A DNA stretch of 45,055 bases from Neocallimastix lanati (nom. inval.). Its lineage: Eukaryota > Neocallimastigomycota > Neocallimastigomycetes > Neocallimastigales > Neocallimastigaceae. The stretch lies in the NCBI GenBank assembly GCA_016946835.1, contig JACVTC010000031.1, forward strand, positions 1,445,001-1,490,055, given 5' to 3'. Every line of letters begins with the position of its first letter. Position 1 is the first letter of the stretch. The position numbers and the translations under genes are program-made. Positions 32,287 to 42,451 of the stretch are shown in pieces. The notes below the pieces were generated by a model that did no database searches, had not been told where the DNA came from, and saw only the letters and a list, made by a program, of their open reading frames with translations.

Positions 32287-33227
32287 CGTTCATCATTTTG
32301 TTCAGATTCTGGGCAGTCAACTTCATTATGTCCGATCCTCATACAATTTACGCAAAAATTAATTTTTAAGTCGGAGAGCTTTTGTGTTATTTCTTTTATT
32401 TCTTCATCATTTATGCTTTGTTTTGCATTATTTCTATTATTATTAGTATTTTTATTTAATTGTTCTTTATATTGATAATAATTATTGTACTTATTATTGT
32501 AGTTACTATTATAGGATTTATTATTATAAAAATTTTTATTTTGATATCCATACGTTGAACTATTAGCGTTATTATTATTTCCTTCCTTATTTTTATTATT
32601 TGGAGAATAAAAATTAATATAAGAACTTTCGGATTGCCTTTTTGTAGAATTATGGCTAGTAGTTTTCTCTTTTGAAGGATTTTTATTTTTATTTCCTTTA
32701 ATAAGGTTCATAATCTTTTCTTTCTTCGAAGTGATTTTCTGAGCTTCTTCTAAGGTTGTTGGTTCTTCCTCCATTAAGCTTTCGTATATTTTATTCCAAT
32801 TACGAAAAGCATTTATATAATAAGATGTTACGATAATATCTGAGATTACCACAGTTTTACTTATTTGGTTTAGCAATTCAGAGAATCGTATGTCAAAGTC
32901 TGTAATTGTTTCATCTTTACGTATAGTAATAGATGAAAGTTCCAGAAGTCTGGAATTTTTTGACGCAGTTTTCTTATAATACTTTGCTAAATTTGTTAAT
33001 ATAGTATCATATTCATCTGGTATTTTTTTATTTAGAGAATTATAAACTATTGTCCTTGCAACACCATCTGTTATTGCAATTAAATAATCTATTTTCTCTC
33101 TTTCTTCGCTTACTTTAAAAGTAAGACACCAATGTTCGAATGCAAACTTCCATTCATCGAATGCAACTTTTGTTTTTCCGAGAATGGGAAGTCTGTTGAA
33201 CGTTATTAATTTTATTTGATTTTCCAT
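32277..33227 (-). CDS. gag: E1 Gag (capsid/nucleocapsid)
   Basis: 316 residues from an ATG preceded by an A-run. Residues 1-180 are an alpha-helical capsid-like region (for example FDEWKFAFEHWCLTF). A Lys/Asn-rich linker follows. A CCHC zinc knuckle, CVNCMRIGHNEVDC (292-305), near the C-terminus would bind the element's RNA. The last codons CGT TTA AAA form the slippery site, so a fraction of ribosomes should make Gag-Pol. Confidence 0.9.
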   Translation of the reverse strand: MENQIKLITFNRLPILGKTKVAFDEWKFAFEHWCLTFKVSEEREKIDYLIAITDGVARTIVYNSLNKKIPDEYDTILTNLAKYYKKTASKNSRLLELSSITIRKDETITDFDIRFSELLNQISKTVVISDIIVTSYYINAFRNWNKIYESLMEEEPTTLEEAQKITSKKEKIMNLIKGNKNKNPSKEKTTSHNSTKRQSESSYINFYSPNNKNKEGNNNNANSSTYGYQNKNFYNNKSYNSNYNNKYNNYYQYKEQLNKNTNNNRNNAKQSINDEEIKEITQKLSDLKINFCVNCMRIGHNEVDCPESEQNDERLK

Positions 33228-33312
33228 TTTTTTTTTTTTTTTTATATATTTTTTTTTTATTTTATTTTACTTATATATGCTACTTTATTGTATCACTATA
33301 TATGTATATTTA

Positions 33313-33343
<31 letters not shown>

Positions 33344-33560
33344 TATATATATATATTATTTACTTATATTATTTGTATTATTTTACTTATTTATATTTAT
33401 ATTATTTAACTTATTTATATTATTTAACTTATTTATATTATTTAACTTATTTTATTATTTTTTTCATTTAATATATATTATCTTTTCTTTGTTTTATATA
33501 TAAACTAAGATTAATTTTTAATATCTAAAAATTATATATTATTACTAGTTCTATAATGGT

Positions 33561-33612
<52 letters not shown>

Positions 33613-33883
33613 TAATAATAATTAATTATAATTTAATTTACTATATTTTTATTAATTGTGTAACTTATAATTTTTTTTTTTTTAAAATAATTATATCAAT
33701 AATTTTTAAATTAATTATTACATTAATCTATTTAAATTAATTTCTGCTAAATATTTTATAACTATGATTTAATGGTTTTCTTTTATTTATTATTAATTTT
33801 CACTTAAGTATTTTACCTCATTGGGTTTTAATTTTTTTTTTTTTTATAGAATAAAGAATTCTACTTACCTCACCGGGCTTAGT
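33228..33883 (-). other. E1 5' leader
   Basis: Untranslated leader between the primer-binding site and gag. It contains long T-runs on the plus strand (33311-33340, 33573-33610) and repeated TTATTTATA units. GAGGTAAGT (plus 33863-33871, read on minus) matches a fungal splice donor just after the primer-binding site. Confidence 0.7.
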
Positions 33884-33898
33884 TAGGATTCTCCACCA
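33884..33898 (-). other. E1 primer-binding site
   Basis: In the coding direction TGGTGGAGAATCCTA lies 3 nt after the CA end of the 5' LTR. It begins with TGG, complementary to a tRNA 3' CCA end preceded by TAGGATTCTCCA. The tRNA identity was not determined. Confidence 0.75.
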
Positions 33899-33901
33899 GT
33901 T

Positions 33902-35121
33902 TGACAAATGTTGATTATTATCTTAATTTAGAATTTACTTCTAAAAGTGATAATAATTTGTCAATTAAAAGGGTAGTTATTAACACAAAAATGTTAATTA
34001 AAACACTACAGTTTAAAATAAGAAAAGAATATTTTTTTTTTTTTTATAATAAAACTTTATTTATCAATATAAAATTGTACTTTTTATTATTTTGAATATT
34101 TATATTCTTAATAAAAAGTATTTAAAATAAATGAGAATAAAAGAAAATAATTTATTAAAACTTAAATTTTAAATTTTTAATTCTTGAATTCTGATTTTTT
34201 ATTTTTAAAGAAATATTTACATGTTTTTATATTTTTCTTTTAAGTTTAAATTATTTAAAATAAAACTATATAATTATTTTAAGTAAACACTTTTAAGATA
34301 AAATAAACAATTTTGTTATTATTAATAAGTTTCTTTTTAATTAATATTAATATCAATTTAAACTGAGATTTAATTTAAAATCGTTAAAGTAAAATAAAAG
34401 AATAATTTAATATAAAATACATTGTTCTTTAAATTAAAATAATATTTATTTAATAATTTTAAATCTTTTAATTTATTTTTATTAAAATATTATTTTATAA
34501 TTATCAATAACTAATGAAGAGGGTTATTATGATACGACACTTACAAATAATATAGAAATAACTATAAAAATAATTTAAATAATAGATAAATAATTTAATA
34601 CATGTAAATAAATGAGTTTGTACAATTAATAAGTATTAATAAAATTAAATAAGATAAACTAACCAATAGAATAGAGTTAAGAGAAATAATGAAATATAAA
34701 ATGAAGAAAATAAATAATAAATTAAGAAGGAAGTTAGAGAGCTAACTAAAAAGTTAATATTAAGGAGAGAAAACTTAATATTATTATAATTATAGTTATA
34801 AAGAAAATAATTAGTTATTCAGAGGAATTAACTAATATAAAATTTAGTAGAATTTAATATGTATTAATATAACTAAAATAATAAAATATATTGATTAATA
34901 TTTAAATATAAAATAAAATAATAAAATTAAAATACGACAAAAGAATTATTATTGTTTACTATATATTTTATTAGTGTGTGTTTATTATTATATTCTTCTG
35001 TTAGAATATATTATTTTATAATCAAACAACTTGCTCAACCGAACACTGATACTTTTAATAATATCGTATCAATTATTCCATTTTATTGATTTTTCTTAAT
35101 TTATAATTTGGTTATTTATCA
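33902..35121 (-). repeat. E1 5' LTR, split by a nested solo LTR
   Basis: Matches the 3' LTR at 33902-34529 and again at 35072-35121. The gap is the foreign solo LTR 34530-35071 plus a 4-bp duplication. Without it the LTR is about 674 bp, against 675 bp for the 3' copy. Confidence 0.9.
34530..35071. repeat. Solo LTR of another element, nested in E1 5' LTR
   Basis: 542 bp beginning TGATACGACACTTAC and ending AATATCGTATCA, with 8-bp inverted ends TGATACGA/TCGTATCA. It is flanked by ATTA on both sides (34526-34529 and 35072-35075). The uninterrupted site exists in the E1 3' LTR, where GGGTTATTATTCCATT is continuous. No coding sequence. The orientation of the parent element is unknown. Confidence 0.85.
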
Positions 35122-35125
35122 TAAG
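35122..35125. other. Four-base junction TAAG between E1 and E2
   Basis: Sits between the terminal TTATCA of E1 and TGTTCGG of E2; differs by one base from CAAG at the other two junctions. Confidence 0.55.
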
Positions 35126-35178
35126 TGTTCGGTTATATAAGAAATAAAAGGATTACAATAAATACACTTTATTTTGAT

Positions 35179-35219
<41 letters not shown>

Positions 35220-35489
35220 ATTTGTTTATGTGTTTATTTGTTTATATTTTTTTTTAACTAATAAGAAAATTAATTATTACAATTATTTATTAAACAATAT
35301 AATTTTTTTTTTATTTTTATATAACTAAATAAAACTATTTATTAAATTATGCACTAAACTAAATAAATTACTTAATCATATTAACTAAACTATTATAACT
35401 AAAAATTTAATTAAATAACTAACTATCAAAACTAAACTATTTAAAACTAAACAAACTAAACTATTTTAAAACTAAACTATTTAAAACTA

Positions 35490-35525
<36 letters not shown>

Positions 35526-35867
35526 CTAAACTATTTAAAACTAACTAAAAATATTCTTATTATTAATTTTATTTTTATTATTTTAATTTTGTTATTAATC
35601 TTATTATAATCTAAGGAAAGATTCTGCTTTTTTTTTTTTTTTTATTGAGTAGACATAGGTCTATTTATACTTTTTCAATTTTATTTTTAATTGTAAAGCC
35701 TCAATAAAAAAAAGAGTTTGAATTAAAATTAGGATTTTTGAAATTGATTTTAATAATTATTCAATATATTTTATATTTATTAAGAGTATAATTGAATAAA
35801 TATGATAAAATCTTTTCGAAAACGTTAGAAAGTCATTACTAATAATTTTAAATTTTATTAGTAAAAA

Positions 35868-35915
<48 letters not shown>

Positions 35916-36271
35916 GGTTATAATAATTACAATATATAATATATTTATTACTAATTTATTCTAAAAAAAAATTTTTTTTTTTTTTTTTTTTATATATATA
36001 TATATATTAATAATCAACCAATATTTTTATTTTAATTATTTAGAATTTTCTAAAAATTTATAGAATTTATTTAAGGGATTCTTAATATAGAAATCTTTTA
36101 GAAACTTTTAGAAAAATAATAATATTTACTATCAATATTTTAGAATTTCCATGAAAGAAGAATATAGGAAAGTTTAATTTAATAAGAAATCAATAATAAT
36201 TATAATTGGAATATTTGTAATATATTATGAAAATTATTACAATTTAATAATTATTGTTTTGTTCTTTTTCA
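35126..36271 (-). repeat. E2 3' LTR
   Basis: 1146 bp; coding direction TGAAAAAGAACAAAAC ... AACCGAACA. GCGAGGGCATCT lies just upstream as a weak polypurine tract. Contains long homopolymers (35181-35213, 35492-35521, 35870-35910, 35970-35990). Confidence 0.92.
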
Positions 36272-36294
36272 AGATGCCCTCGCATAAATTCAGG

Positions 36295-39200
36295 CTAAAT
36301 GGAGGCTGAATTATACTTTACTATATTCTTCAAATGGACATTTCTATTTAATTGGATTCCGGTATTTGGATCAGCCAAAGTTAAGGTATTATATTGTTTC
36401 TTAATGACTTTTAAAGGACCTACGAAATATGGTTCAAGCTTTGTGCGGTTAAAATTTCGAACTAGTACTAAATCGCCAACAGCTATTCTTTTTCCTTGAT
36501 TTAGGCTATTCTTTTCTTCTCTCCTAGTTGCCCAGTATTTACTTGCGTTTTTACTATTCTCGGCAGCTTCTAAAACCCATCTGTAATGTGAAACAAATTT
36601 TTCTAGCAATACTTCATCCGAAGATTTATATAGGTCTTTTGTTGGTCTAGCAGCAATGTCGAATGGTTGCTGATCTTCTCTTCCGTATACTAGTTCAAAG
36701 CTAGAGTGGTTGGTAACTGAATTTTTAGTTGTTCTGAGGGCCCATAACGCAGAAGGTAATATCTCATCCCAGTCTTTATTCTTTTCTCCTAGCAATCGAA
36801 GTAATTTACCTATCTCTTTATTCCTATTTTCGGTTAAACCGTTTGATTCCGGATGATAGGTAGAAACGAATTTTATGTAGACATCATATAAATCTAGAAA
36901 AACTTTAGTCATGTCAGAGGTAAATTGCACCCCATTATCAGTAGTGATGATTTGCGGAACACCATGTCGGGCGAACACATTTATGAGAAATTTAATCACA
37001 TCTTGGGAAGTAATAGTTTCAGTAGCTTCCGCTTCAACCCACTTCGTAAAGTAGTCAACGACTACTAAGATATACTGTTTATTATTTTTAGTTTTCACAA
37101 GCGGACCTATAATGTCTAATCCTAAATGTACAAAAGGTCCTTCTACTTTAGTTGGAGTATCTTCTGTAGGATCAGGGTAGGGTTGCGGTCTATTGAGTTG
37201 GCATTTTTCACACTTACCAATTATTCTTTTGACATCGATTATCATATTGTTCCAGTAATAGCTTTTCTTTAGCCTTTGGTAAGTTTTGTAATAGCCTTCA
37301 TGACCAATGTCATGAGCTGCCAAGATCAGTTTAACTTTTTCGGCTGTATCAGTGACCAATTTCCTATAATTATTTCCATCTACAAAATAGTCTTCACCGT
37401 CAATAGTGGTAAATTTTTCCGATATAAAGTCTTTAATTACTTTAGATAATAATGTTTCATCCTTTTCTTGTGTAACTTTCATGGCTAGCAATTTCTTATC
37501 CTTTTCACTCTTCATTCGAGACAATGCGTCGGCTAAGACATTCTTTTTTCCAGGTTCGTAACGAATATCAACACCTAAGGAACTTGCTGTTAAACACCAT
37601 CTCGTTTGTCGAGCATTTTTCGGTTCCTTGTTCTTAAAAAGTCCAAGTAAAGGTCTATGATCAGTATAAATTATGGTAGTGTGCGGATTTCCCATAATGT
37701 ATGATTTTAACTTTTCTAAAGCGAAGTATAAAGCTAAACCTTCCAAGTCTGTTATTCCATAATTTTTCTCTGACTTCGATAAGGTACGACTTATATAATG
37801 AGCAGGATGTTCTTTACCAGTGATTTCATCCTTTTGAAGTAATACTCCTCCGAGTCCATCATAGGAGGCATCTGTTCTGATAATAAAGGGTTTACTAAAA
37901 TCGGGAAATTTAAGGATAGGTGCATTTATTAAACATTCTTTCAGCTTTTCAAAACATGTTTGTTGTTCGTCATTCCAGACATACTTTGTGTTCTTACGTA
38001 AAAGTTTACATAAGGGAGCCGTTATTTTAGAATAATTAAAAATGAATTTTTGGTAGTAACCGACTGTCCCTAAGAATGATCTTAGTTCGTGAATATTAGT
38101 GGGAGGATTCCACTTTTTAATAGCTTCTATTTTACTTTCCATTGGACTTAATCCTTTTGTAGATAGTTTATGACCAAGTACTTCTACTTCTGTCCTAAAG
38201 AATTGGCATTTTTCTATATTGATTTTCAATTTGTGTTTACGAAAGATTTCAAGGACTTGTTGGATATGGATAAGATGTTCTTCAACACTTTTAGAATATA
38301 TCAGTATGTCATCGATAAAATTGTATACACATACACCTATTAAAGGAAAAAGAATTTGATTCATCTCACGTTGAAAGGTAGCTGGAGCGTTCGTGAGACC
38401 AAAAGGCATGACTTTGAATTGATAATTTCCGAATTTAGTAGTAAAGGTAGTGATCTCTACACTTTCATCATTCATTAATATCTGATGGTAACCAGAGTAA
38501 AGATCCATGGTAGTAAAAATTTTTGCGCCTTGTAGACTATCAAATATTTCATCGATATAAGGTAATGCATAAGAGTCTTTTTCAGTGGCTTCGTTAACTT
38601 TTCTGTAATCTACGCATAATCTCCATTTTCCATTTGGTTTTGGAACCAATACTACTGGAGAACTCCAAGTTGAATGAGAGGGTTCAATTAATCTCCTCTC
38701 AATTAGGTCAATCAGTAATTCTTTCAGAATATCAGATTTAAATTTTGTTAGCTTATAACTCTTCTGCTTAACCGGTTTAGTTCCTTCTTTTAATTCAATT
38801 TTATGGGGAGTCAAATCTGATGGTGTTAATTCTTCTGAGGAAGTCGCAACAATTTCTATGTTATCCTCCAATAATTTAAGAATTTTGTCTTGAAAGTCTT
38901 TATTCAGAGTATTTTTAAAAATATCATTATGTATATAATCTAAGGGAGGTAATCCTTCAATGGTTTTTAACTTTGCTTTAATATTGACTTCTTCTTTATC
39001 GTCAATTTTTGTTACTGAACACAAAAGTTTTGATTCGTCTTCAAAATCATTATTTAACTGTGCAATCTTTTCAATGAATCCTTCAGTTGAGAATCTACAA
39101 AGACTGTTTAATACAGGATGTATGAATAATCTATGAACAGCTTGTGTTTTAAGATTTATTAAAACATCATAGAATGGATCTTCTTTTTCTACAATTCGAC

Positions 39201-40122
39201 AATTTACAGTCATAGTAAAATTGTTAATTCGAATAGGTACTCTAATTATGACACTCTCTGAATACTCATCATTGTTAGTAGCAAGACGGATGCGACCACA
39301 GCTTATACCAATTGGTTCAAAGTTTCTTGGAATTTTGTCTAAATATTTTCGAGTTATTATATTTAGATTACTACAAGAGTCGATTAAGAGTTTACCTTTA
39401 ATGCCTTCAACTGTGCAGTCAACCATGGCAATATCATCCTCTTGGATTTCCTTTCTATTACTTTTGTAAGAGTGGTCTACGTTATTGACCATGACTGTCA
39501 TAGCAGTAATATTTTCTACTGCTCCCGCTATTTTATCTTTCTTAACTAACTTTAGCCCTTGAGAAACTTGAGATCTAATTTGGGGTGAAGAATTTATTAA
39601 TTGTCCGAATGTGATGTTACATCTTATATTATTTAAATCTTTTAAGACATCATATTCTTCTTGATCCTCTAACATTTGAATTTTCCGTTTAACTTTAGGG
39701 GTGGAGATTTTCTTTTCCGTATTTCCTTCTTCCATTAACTTTTCAATTGTTTCTATTTCTTTGAGGTTTTCTAAGTCCTCTAGGTCGTCACCTATATTTA
39801 TTATTGGGGTTGTTTCTTCTTTATTTGTAGATTTTGCATTAGATTTGATTTTTGGTTCAATGCTTATACTTCCTCTCTCTTTATCACGAGCTTCTTTAGC
39901 CTTAGCCTTTTCTTTATTATTTCTTGGTTGGGCTATAAAGGAAGTATGTAGTTGCTTTTCAGCTGGCTTTGGGGGATTTATTTCCAATTCTCTTTCTCTC
40001 TTCTTCCGAAGTGTGGGGGTTGCTATTGGTCTAGGATTATTTTTCAAACTTTTGTATTCACGATTTTCATAGTTTTCTATAGTATCATCTACTTTTTCTA
40101 TTTTTCTTTTTGCAGCCGCCAC
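36295..40122 (-). CDS. pol: E2 pol polyprotein: protease, RT, RNase H, integrase
   Basis: 1275 residues from the first codon given; translation really enters by -1 frameshift at 40347-40353, and the frame is open across the whole gap (about 76 more residues, including SRSTPGTKKLASIQFHPNKE). The protease active site is DSCS (248-251) instead of the usual D[ST]GA. RT blocks are WRLCVDYRKVN (500-510) and MPFGLTNAPATFQREM (572-587), with active site FIDD (602-605). RNase H is at PFIIRTDASYD. The integrase has a zinc finger H938, H942, C972, C975 and catalytic D1004, D1063, E1099 with exact D35E spacing, then a GPY/F-like module (YFVGPLKV, about 1233). The C-terminus is short, with no chromodomain. 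Confidence 0.94.
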   Translation of the reverse strand: MAAAKRKIEKVDDTIENYENREYKSLKNNPRPIATPTLRKKRERELEINPPKPAEKQLHTSFIAQPRNNKEKAKAKEARDKERGSISIEPKIKSNAKSTNKEETTPIINIGDDLEDLENLKEIETIEKLMEEGNTEKKISTPKVKRKIQMLEDQEEYDVLKDLNNIRCNITFGQLINSSPQIRSQVSQGLKLVKKDKIAGAVENITAMTVMVNNVDHSYKSNRKEIQEDDIAMVDCTVEGIKGKLLIDSCSNLNIITRKYLDKIPRNFEPIGISCGRIRLATNNDEYSESVIIRVPIRINNFTMTVNCRIVEKEDPFYDVLINLKTQAVHRLFIHPVLNSLCRFSTEGFIEKIAQLNNDFEDESKLLCSVTKIDDKEEVNIKAKLKTIEGLPPLDYIHNDIFKNTLNKDFQDKILKLLEDNIEIVATSSEELTPSDLTPHKIELKEGTKPVKQKSYKLTKFKSDILKELLIDLIERRLIEPSHSTWSSPVVLVPKPNGKWRLCVDYRKVNEATEKDSYALPYIDEIFDSLQGAKIFTTMDLYSGYHQILMNDESVEITTFTTKFGNYQFKVMPFGLTNAPATFQREMNQILFPLIGVCVYNFIDDILIYSKSVEEHLIHIQQVLEIFRKHKLKINIEKCQFFRTEVEVLGHKLSTKGLSPMESKIEAIKKWNPPTNIHELRSFLGTVGYYQKFIFNYSKITAPLCKLLRKNTKYVWNDEQQTCFEKLKECLINAPILKFPDFSKPFIIRTDASYDGLGGVLLQKDEITGKEHPAHYISRTLSKSEKNYGITDLEGLALYFALEKLKSYIMGNPHTTIIYTDHRPLLGLFKNKEPKNARQTRWCLTASSLGVDIRYEPGKKNVLADALSRMKSEKDKKLLAMKVTQEKDETLLSKVIKDFISEKFTTIDGEDYFVDGNNYRKLVTDTAEKVKLILAAHDIGHEGYYKTYQRLKKSYYWNNMIIDVKRIIGKCEKCQLNRPQPYPDPTEDTPTKVEGPFVHLGLDIIGPLVKTKNNKQYILVVVDYFTKWVEAEATETITSQDVIKFLINVFARHGVPQIITTDNGVQFTSDMTKVFLDLYDVYIKFVSTYHPESNGLTENRNKEIGKLLRLLGEKNKDWDEILPSALWALRTTKNSVTNHSSFELVYGREDQQPFDIAARPTKDLYKSSDEVLLEKFVSHYRWVLEAAENSKNASKYWATRREEKNSLNQGKRIAVGDLVLVRNFNRTKLEPYFVGPLKVIKKQYNTLTLADPNTGIQLNRNVHLKNIVKYNSASI

Positions 40123-40319
40123 AGTAAAATTGGTTGCATTTAGATTTTCTTCCTCATCTGGGTCATAATTTATTTCATAAAGACTATTAATATTACAACT
40201 TCTATTATTGTTTTCTGAGTTCGTTTCTTCCTCACTACCAATTTTATTTACTGTCAGAACATCTGGGAAGGAAATCTCTTTATTAGGGTGAAATTGAATT
40301 GAAGCTAATTTTTTTGTTC

Positions 40320-40353
40320 CGGGAGTGCTTCTACTCCCGACTATTGATTTAAA
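40320..40353 (-). promoter_or_regulatory. E2 gag-pol -1 ribosomal frameshift signal
   Basis: In the coding direction TTTAAAT (40353-40347) is read T TTA AAT in gag. After a 7-nt spacer containing the gag stop TAG comes a hairpin CGGGAGT-AGAAGC-ACTCCCG (40339-40320) with a 7-bp stem and 6-nt loop. The -1 frame runs open into pol. Layout and stem core match E1. Confidence 0.88.
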
Positions 40354-41255
40354 GGCATATTGTGGTTTTGATTAAAGTACTTTCTTTTGTTTTCTTGAAT
40401 AATGGACTGAAGTTTAGGACAATGATTACTGTAATGACCTTTTTCTTCACAATAGAAACAAGTTTTAATAGTTAAATGTTTCATTTTACTAGTAAGATCT
40501 TCCCTTTCAACATCTACATTAGTTCTCTTTAGTTCTTCGGACTCTAATTTCTTATTATAAGGTATAGAGGGAGAATTTCGTTTGAAGGTATTATTACTAT
40601 TATAATTGTTTCGATGGTAATTCTCTTGATTTGTAAGTCGGGTTTGGTTAATCATTAATCTATCTACCTTTTCAGCGGCTTCATAAGCTTGTTTTAAAGA
40701 AATATCATCTTGTAAGGAGACTCTTTTCCATGCTTCTTCATTGTTTCTTAAAGAATCCACGTAATCTAGAACACTTACTTGCTTCTTATGCTTCTTGTCT
40801 AGTTTCAAGTATAAAGATCTAAAGCGTGTGTTAAAATCTTTCACTTTTTCATTACGTTTTATTCTTAGGGAACGTATTTCTCTTACTAATAAATTCTGAT
40901 CTTCCTTAATGCCATAAAACGTCTCTAATGCATCAATAATCTCTGAGAATGTAGGATAAGAAGTATCATTTTCGTCGTTACTTTCATTGTCACTTTCATC
41001 ATTATCTTCATCTTCATCATCACTATCATAGTTATCCAAATTATTCTTCAATTCTTGAATTACCTTCCTCGGTTCACCCGTAGATGTTAAAACGCATGCA
41101 ATAAATATTTTCTTGGAATTAGTAACTTCTTCAAGCTCAATCCATAATTGTATTTCTGAGGCCCAAGTCTTAATATCTAAGTTATCCTTGGTTAATTTTT
41201 CAATATCTTTGAGTTCCTTTTTCAAAGATTTGAAATCTATTTCCTGGTTAGTCAT
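40341..41255 (-). CDS. gag: E2 Gag (capsid/nucleocapsid)
   Basis: 304 residues from an ATG in TCAAAGATGAC context. It has a helical capsid-like region (WASEIQLWIELEEV; later VREIRSLRIKRNEKVKDFNT, typical of Retrotrans_gag proteins). A very acidic insert at residues 77-97 (Asp/Glu/Ser/Asn) interrupts it. An Asn/Arg-rich linker follows, then a CCHC zinc knuckle, CFYCEEKGHYSNHC (266-279). The final codons TTA AAT CAA overlap the slippery heptamer. Confidence 0.92.
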   Translation of the reverse strand: MTNQEIDFKSLKKELKDIEKLTKDNLDIKTWASEIQLWIELEEVTNSKKIFIACVLTSTGEPRKVIQELKNNLDNYDSDDEDEDNDESDNESNDENDTSYPTFSEIIDALETFYGIKEDQNLLVREIRSLRIKRNEKVKDFNTRFRSLYLKLDKKHKKQVSVLDYVDSLRNNEEAWKRVSLQDDISLKQAYEAAEKVDRLMINQTRLTNQENYHRNNYNSNNTFKRNSPSIPYNKKLESEELKRTNVDVEREDLTSKMKHLTIKTCFYCEEKGHYSNHCPKLQSIIQENKRKYFNQNHNMPLNQ

Positions 41256-41509
41256 CTTTGATAATAAAAAAATGTATTAATAAATATTCCAACTTAATAA
41301 AAAAAATTTTCTTTTTCTTTATATAGAGTAATTATTATTGATTTTATAATATAATATAAATTAATTTTTAGACTCAAAAATCCTTTTGACAGTCTATTCC
41401 TCCTATAGTAGACTCGAAATTCTTTCGACAGTCTATAATTAAAATTAAGAAATATAAAATATATATCCAGTTATTCCCAACTGCTAATTATATATCTAAG
41501 AATCAAAAA

Positions 41510-41546
<37 letters not shown>

Positions 41547-42021
41547 TATTATTTCATTTGCATATATTATAATTAAATAAAATATTCGAAACCCGCAGGT
41601 CGTCTCTCTACGATTTTCAACCTCGATCTTAGAACCGTCAATTATAAATAAAGTTTTCTATTGTGCCTACCAATTGAAACATGGAATTTACGGCTTTTTC
41701 AATATCCAACTTACTGGTAATTTATAATCTTATTCTAAAACCCTTTACTCTCTCGCTTCTACAAGAGACTTCCCTATTCTACTCTCTTTTATTTAATTAT
41801 TTTTATATTTTTACACAACCTCTACTCAGTATACCGTTGTGAAAATACTATATGCAAATATATAGTAATTATAAGAATTTTATATTTTATATATCACAAT
41901 TAATAAACTAAAATTTTAATATTTTTTTTTTTTATAGTTATGATTAACAAAAAAAATTTTTTCTTTTTTTCTTTTTTTTCTTTTTATAATATTTATCTTT
42001 CCTTACTTTTATTTCTTATAT
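41256..42021 (-). other. E2 5' leader
   Basis: Untranslated leader between primer-binding site and gag, with T-run 41515-41544, a less A/T-rich block at 41585-41700 (ACCCGCAGGTCGTCTCTCTA) and the twin hairpins listed next. Probably carries packaging or dimerisation signals. Confidence 0.6.
41369..41435 (-). other. Twin conserved hairpins in E2 leader
   Basis: Two adjacent units, 41369-41396 and 41409-41435. Both have an outer stem TAGACT/AGTCTA. The inner stem is CAAAA/TTTTG in one and CGAAA/TTTCG in the other, so one base pair differs on both sides and pairing is kept. Confidence 0.75.
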
Positions 42022-42038
42022 CCCCGATATCTCCACCA
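42022..42038 (-). other. E2 primer-binding site
   Basis: In the coding direction TGGTGGAGATATCGGGG, 7 nt after the LTR end AACCGAACA. It is complementary to a tRNA ending CCCCGATATCTCCACCA. The identical 17-mer occurs in E3. Confidence 0.8.
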
Positions 42039-42045
42039 TTTCTAA

Positions 42046-42098
42046 TGTTCGGTTATATAAGAAATAAAAGGATTACAATAAATACACTTTATTTTGAT

Positions 42099-42141
<43 letters not shown>

Positions 42142-42411
42142 ATTTGTTTATGTGTTTATTTGTTTATATTTTTTTTTAACTAATAAGAAAATTAATTATT
42201 ACAATTATTTATTAAACAATATAATTTTTTTTTTATTTTTATATAACTAAATAAAACTATTTATTAAATTATGCACTAAACTAAATAAATTACTTAATCA
42301 TATTAACTAAACTATTATAACTAAAAATTTAATTAAATAACTAACTATCAAAACTAAACTATTTAAAACTAAACAAACTAAACTATTTTAAAACTAAACT
42401 ATTTAAAACTA

Positions 42412-42451
<40 letters not shown>

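Larger units (their letters stand above)
27628..35121 (-). mobile_element. E1: Ty3-type LTR retrotransposon, nearly intact
   Basis: From the 5' side on the minus strand: 5' LTR (35121-33902, interrupted by a solo LTR), primer-binding site, leader, gag, -1 frameshift site, pol (protease, RT, RNase H, integrase), and 3' LTR (28302-27628). Apart from the nested insertion and T-run length, the LTRs look almost identical by eye, so insertion is recent. Pol is broken by a single-base length error in a 9-base homopolymer (29428-29436). No chromodomain follows the integrase. The order protease-RT-RNaseH-integrase defines the Ty3 (Metaviridae) type. Confidence 0.92.

Noticed and set aside
33216-33503. 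Phe/Tyr/Leu-rich plus-strand frames in the E1 leader, and similar ones at 35125-35328 and 41940-42179
   Set aside because: They are poly-T and TA tracts read as codons inside leaders and LTRs, with no protein-like composition.
33902-35121. Tandem E1-E1 array sharing one LTR, suggested by a 50-base match to the end of pol at 35072-35121
   Set aside because: The matching segment is the first part of the LTR itself (which overlaps the pol stop), displaced by the nested solo LTR; no second internal region exists.
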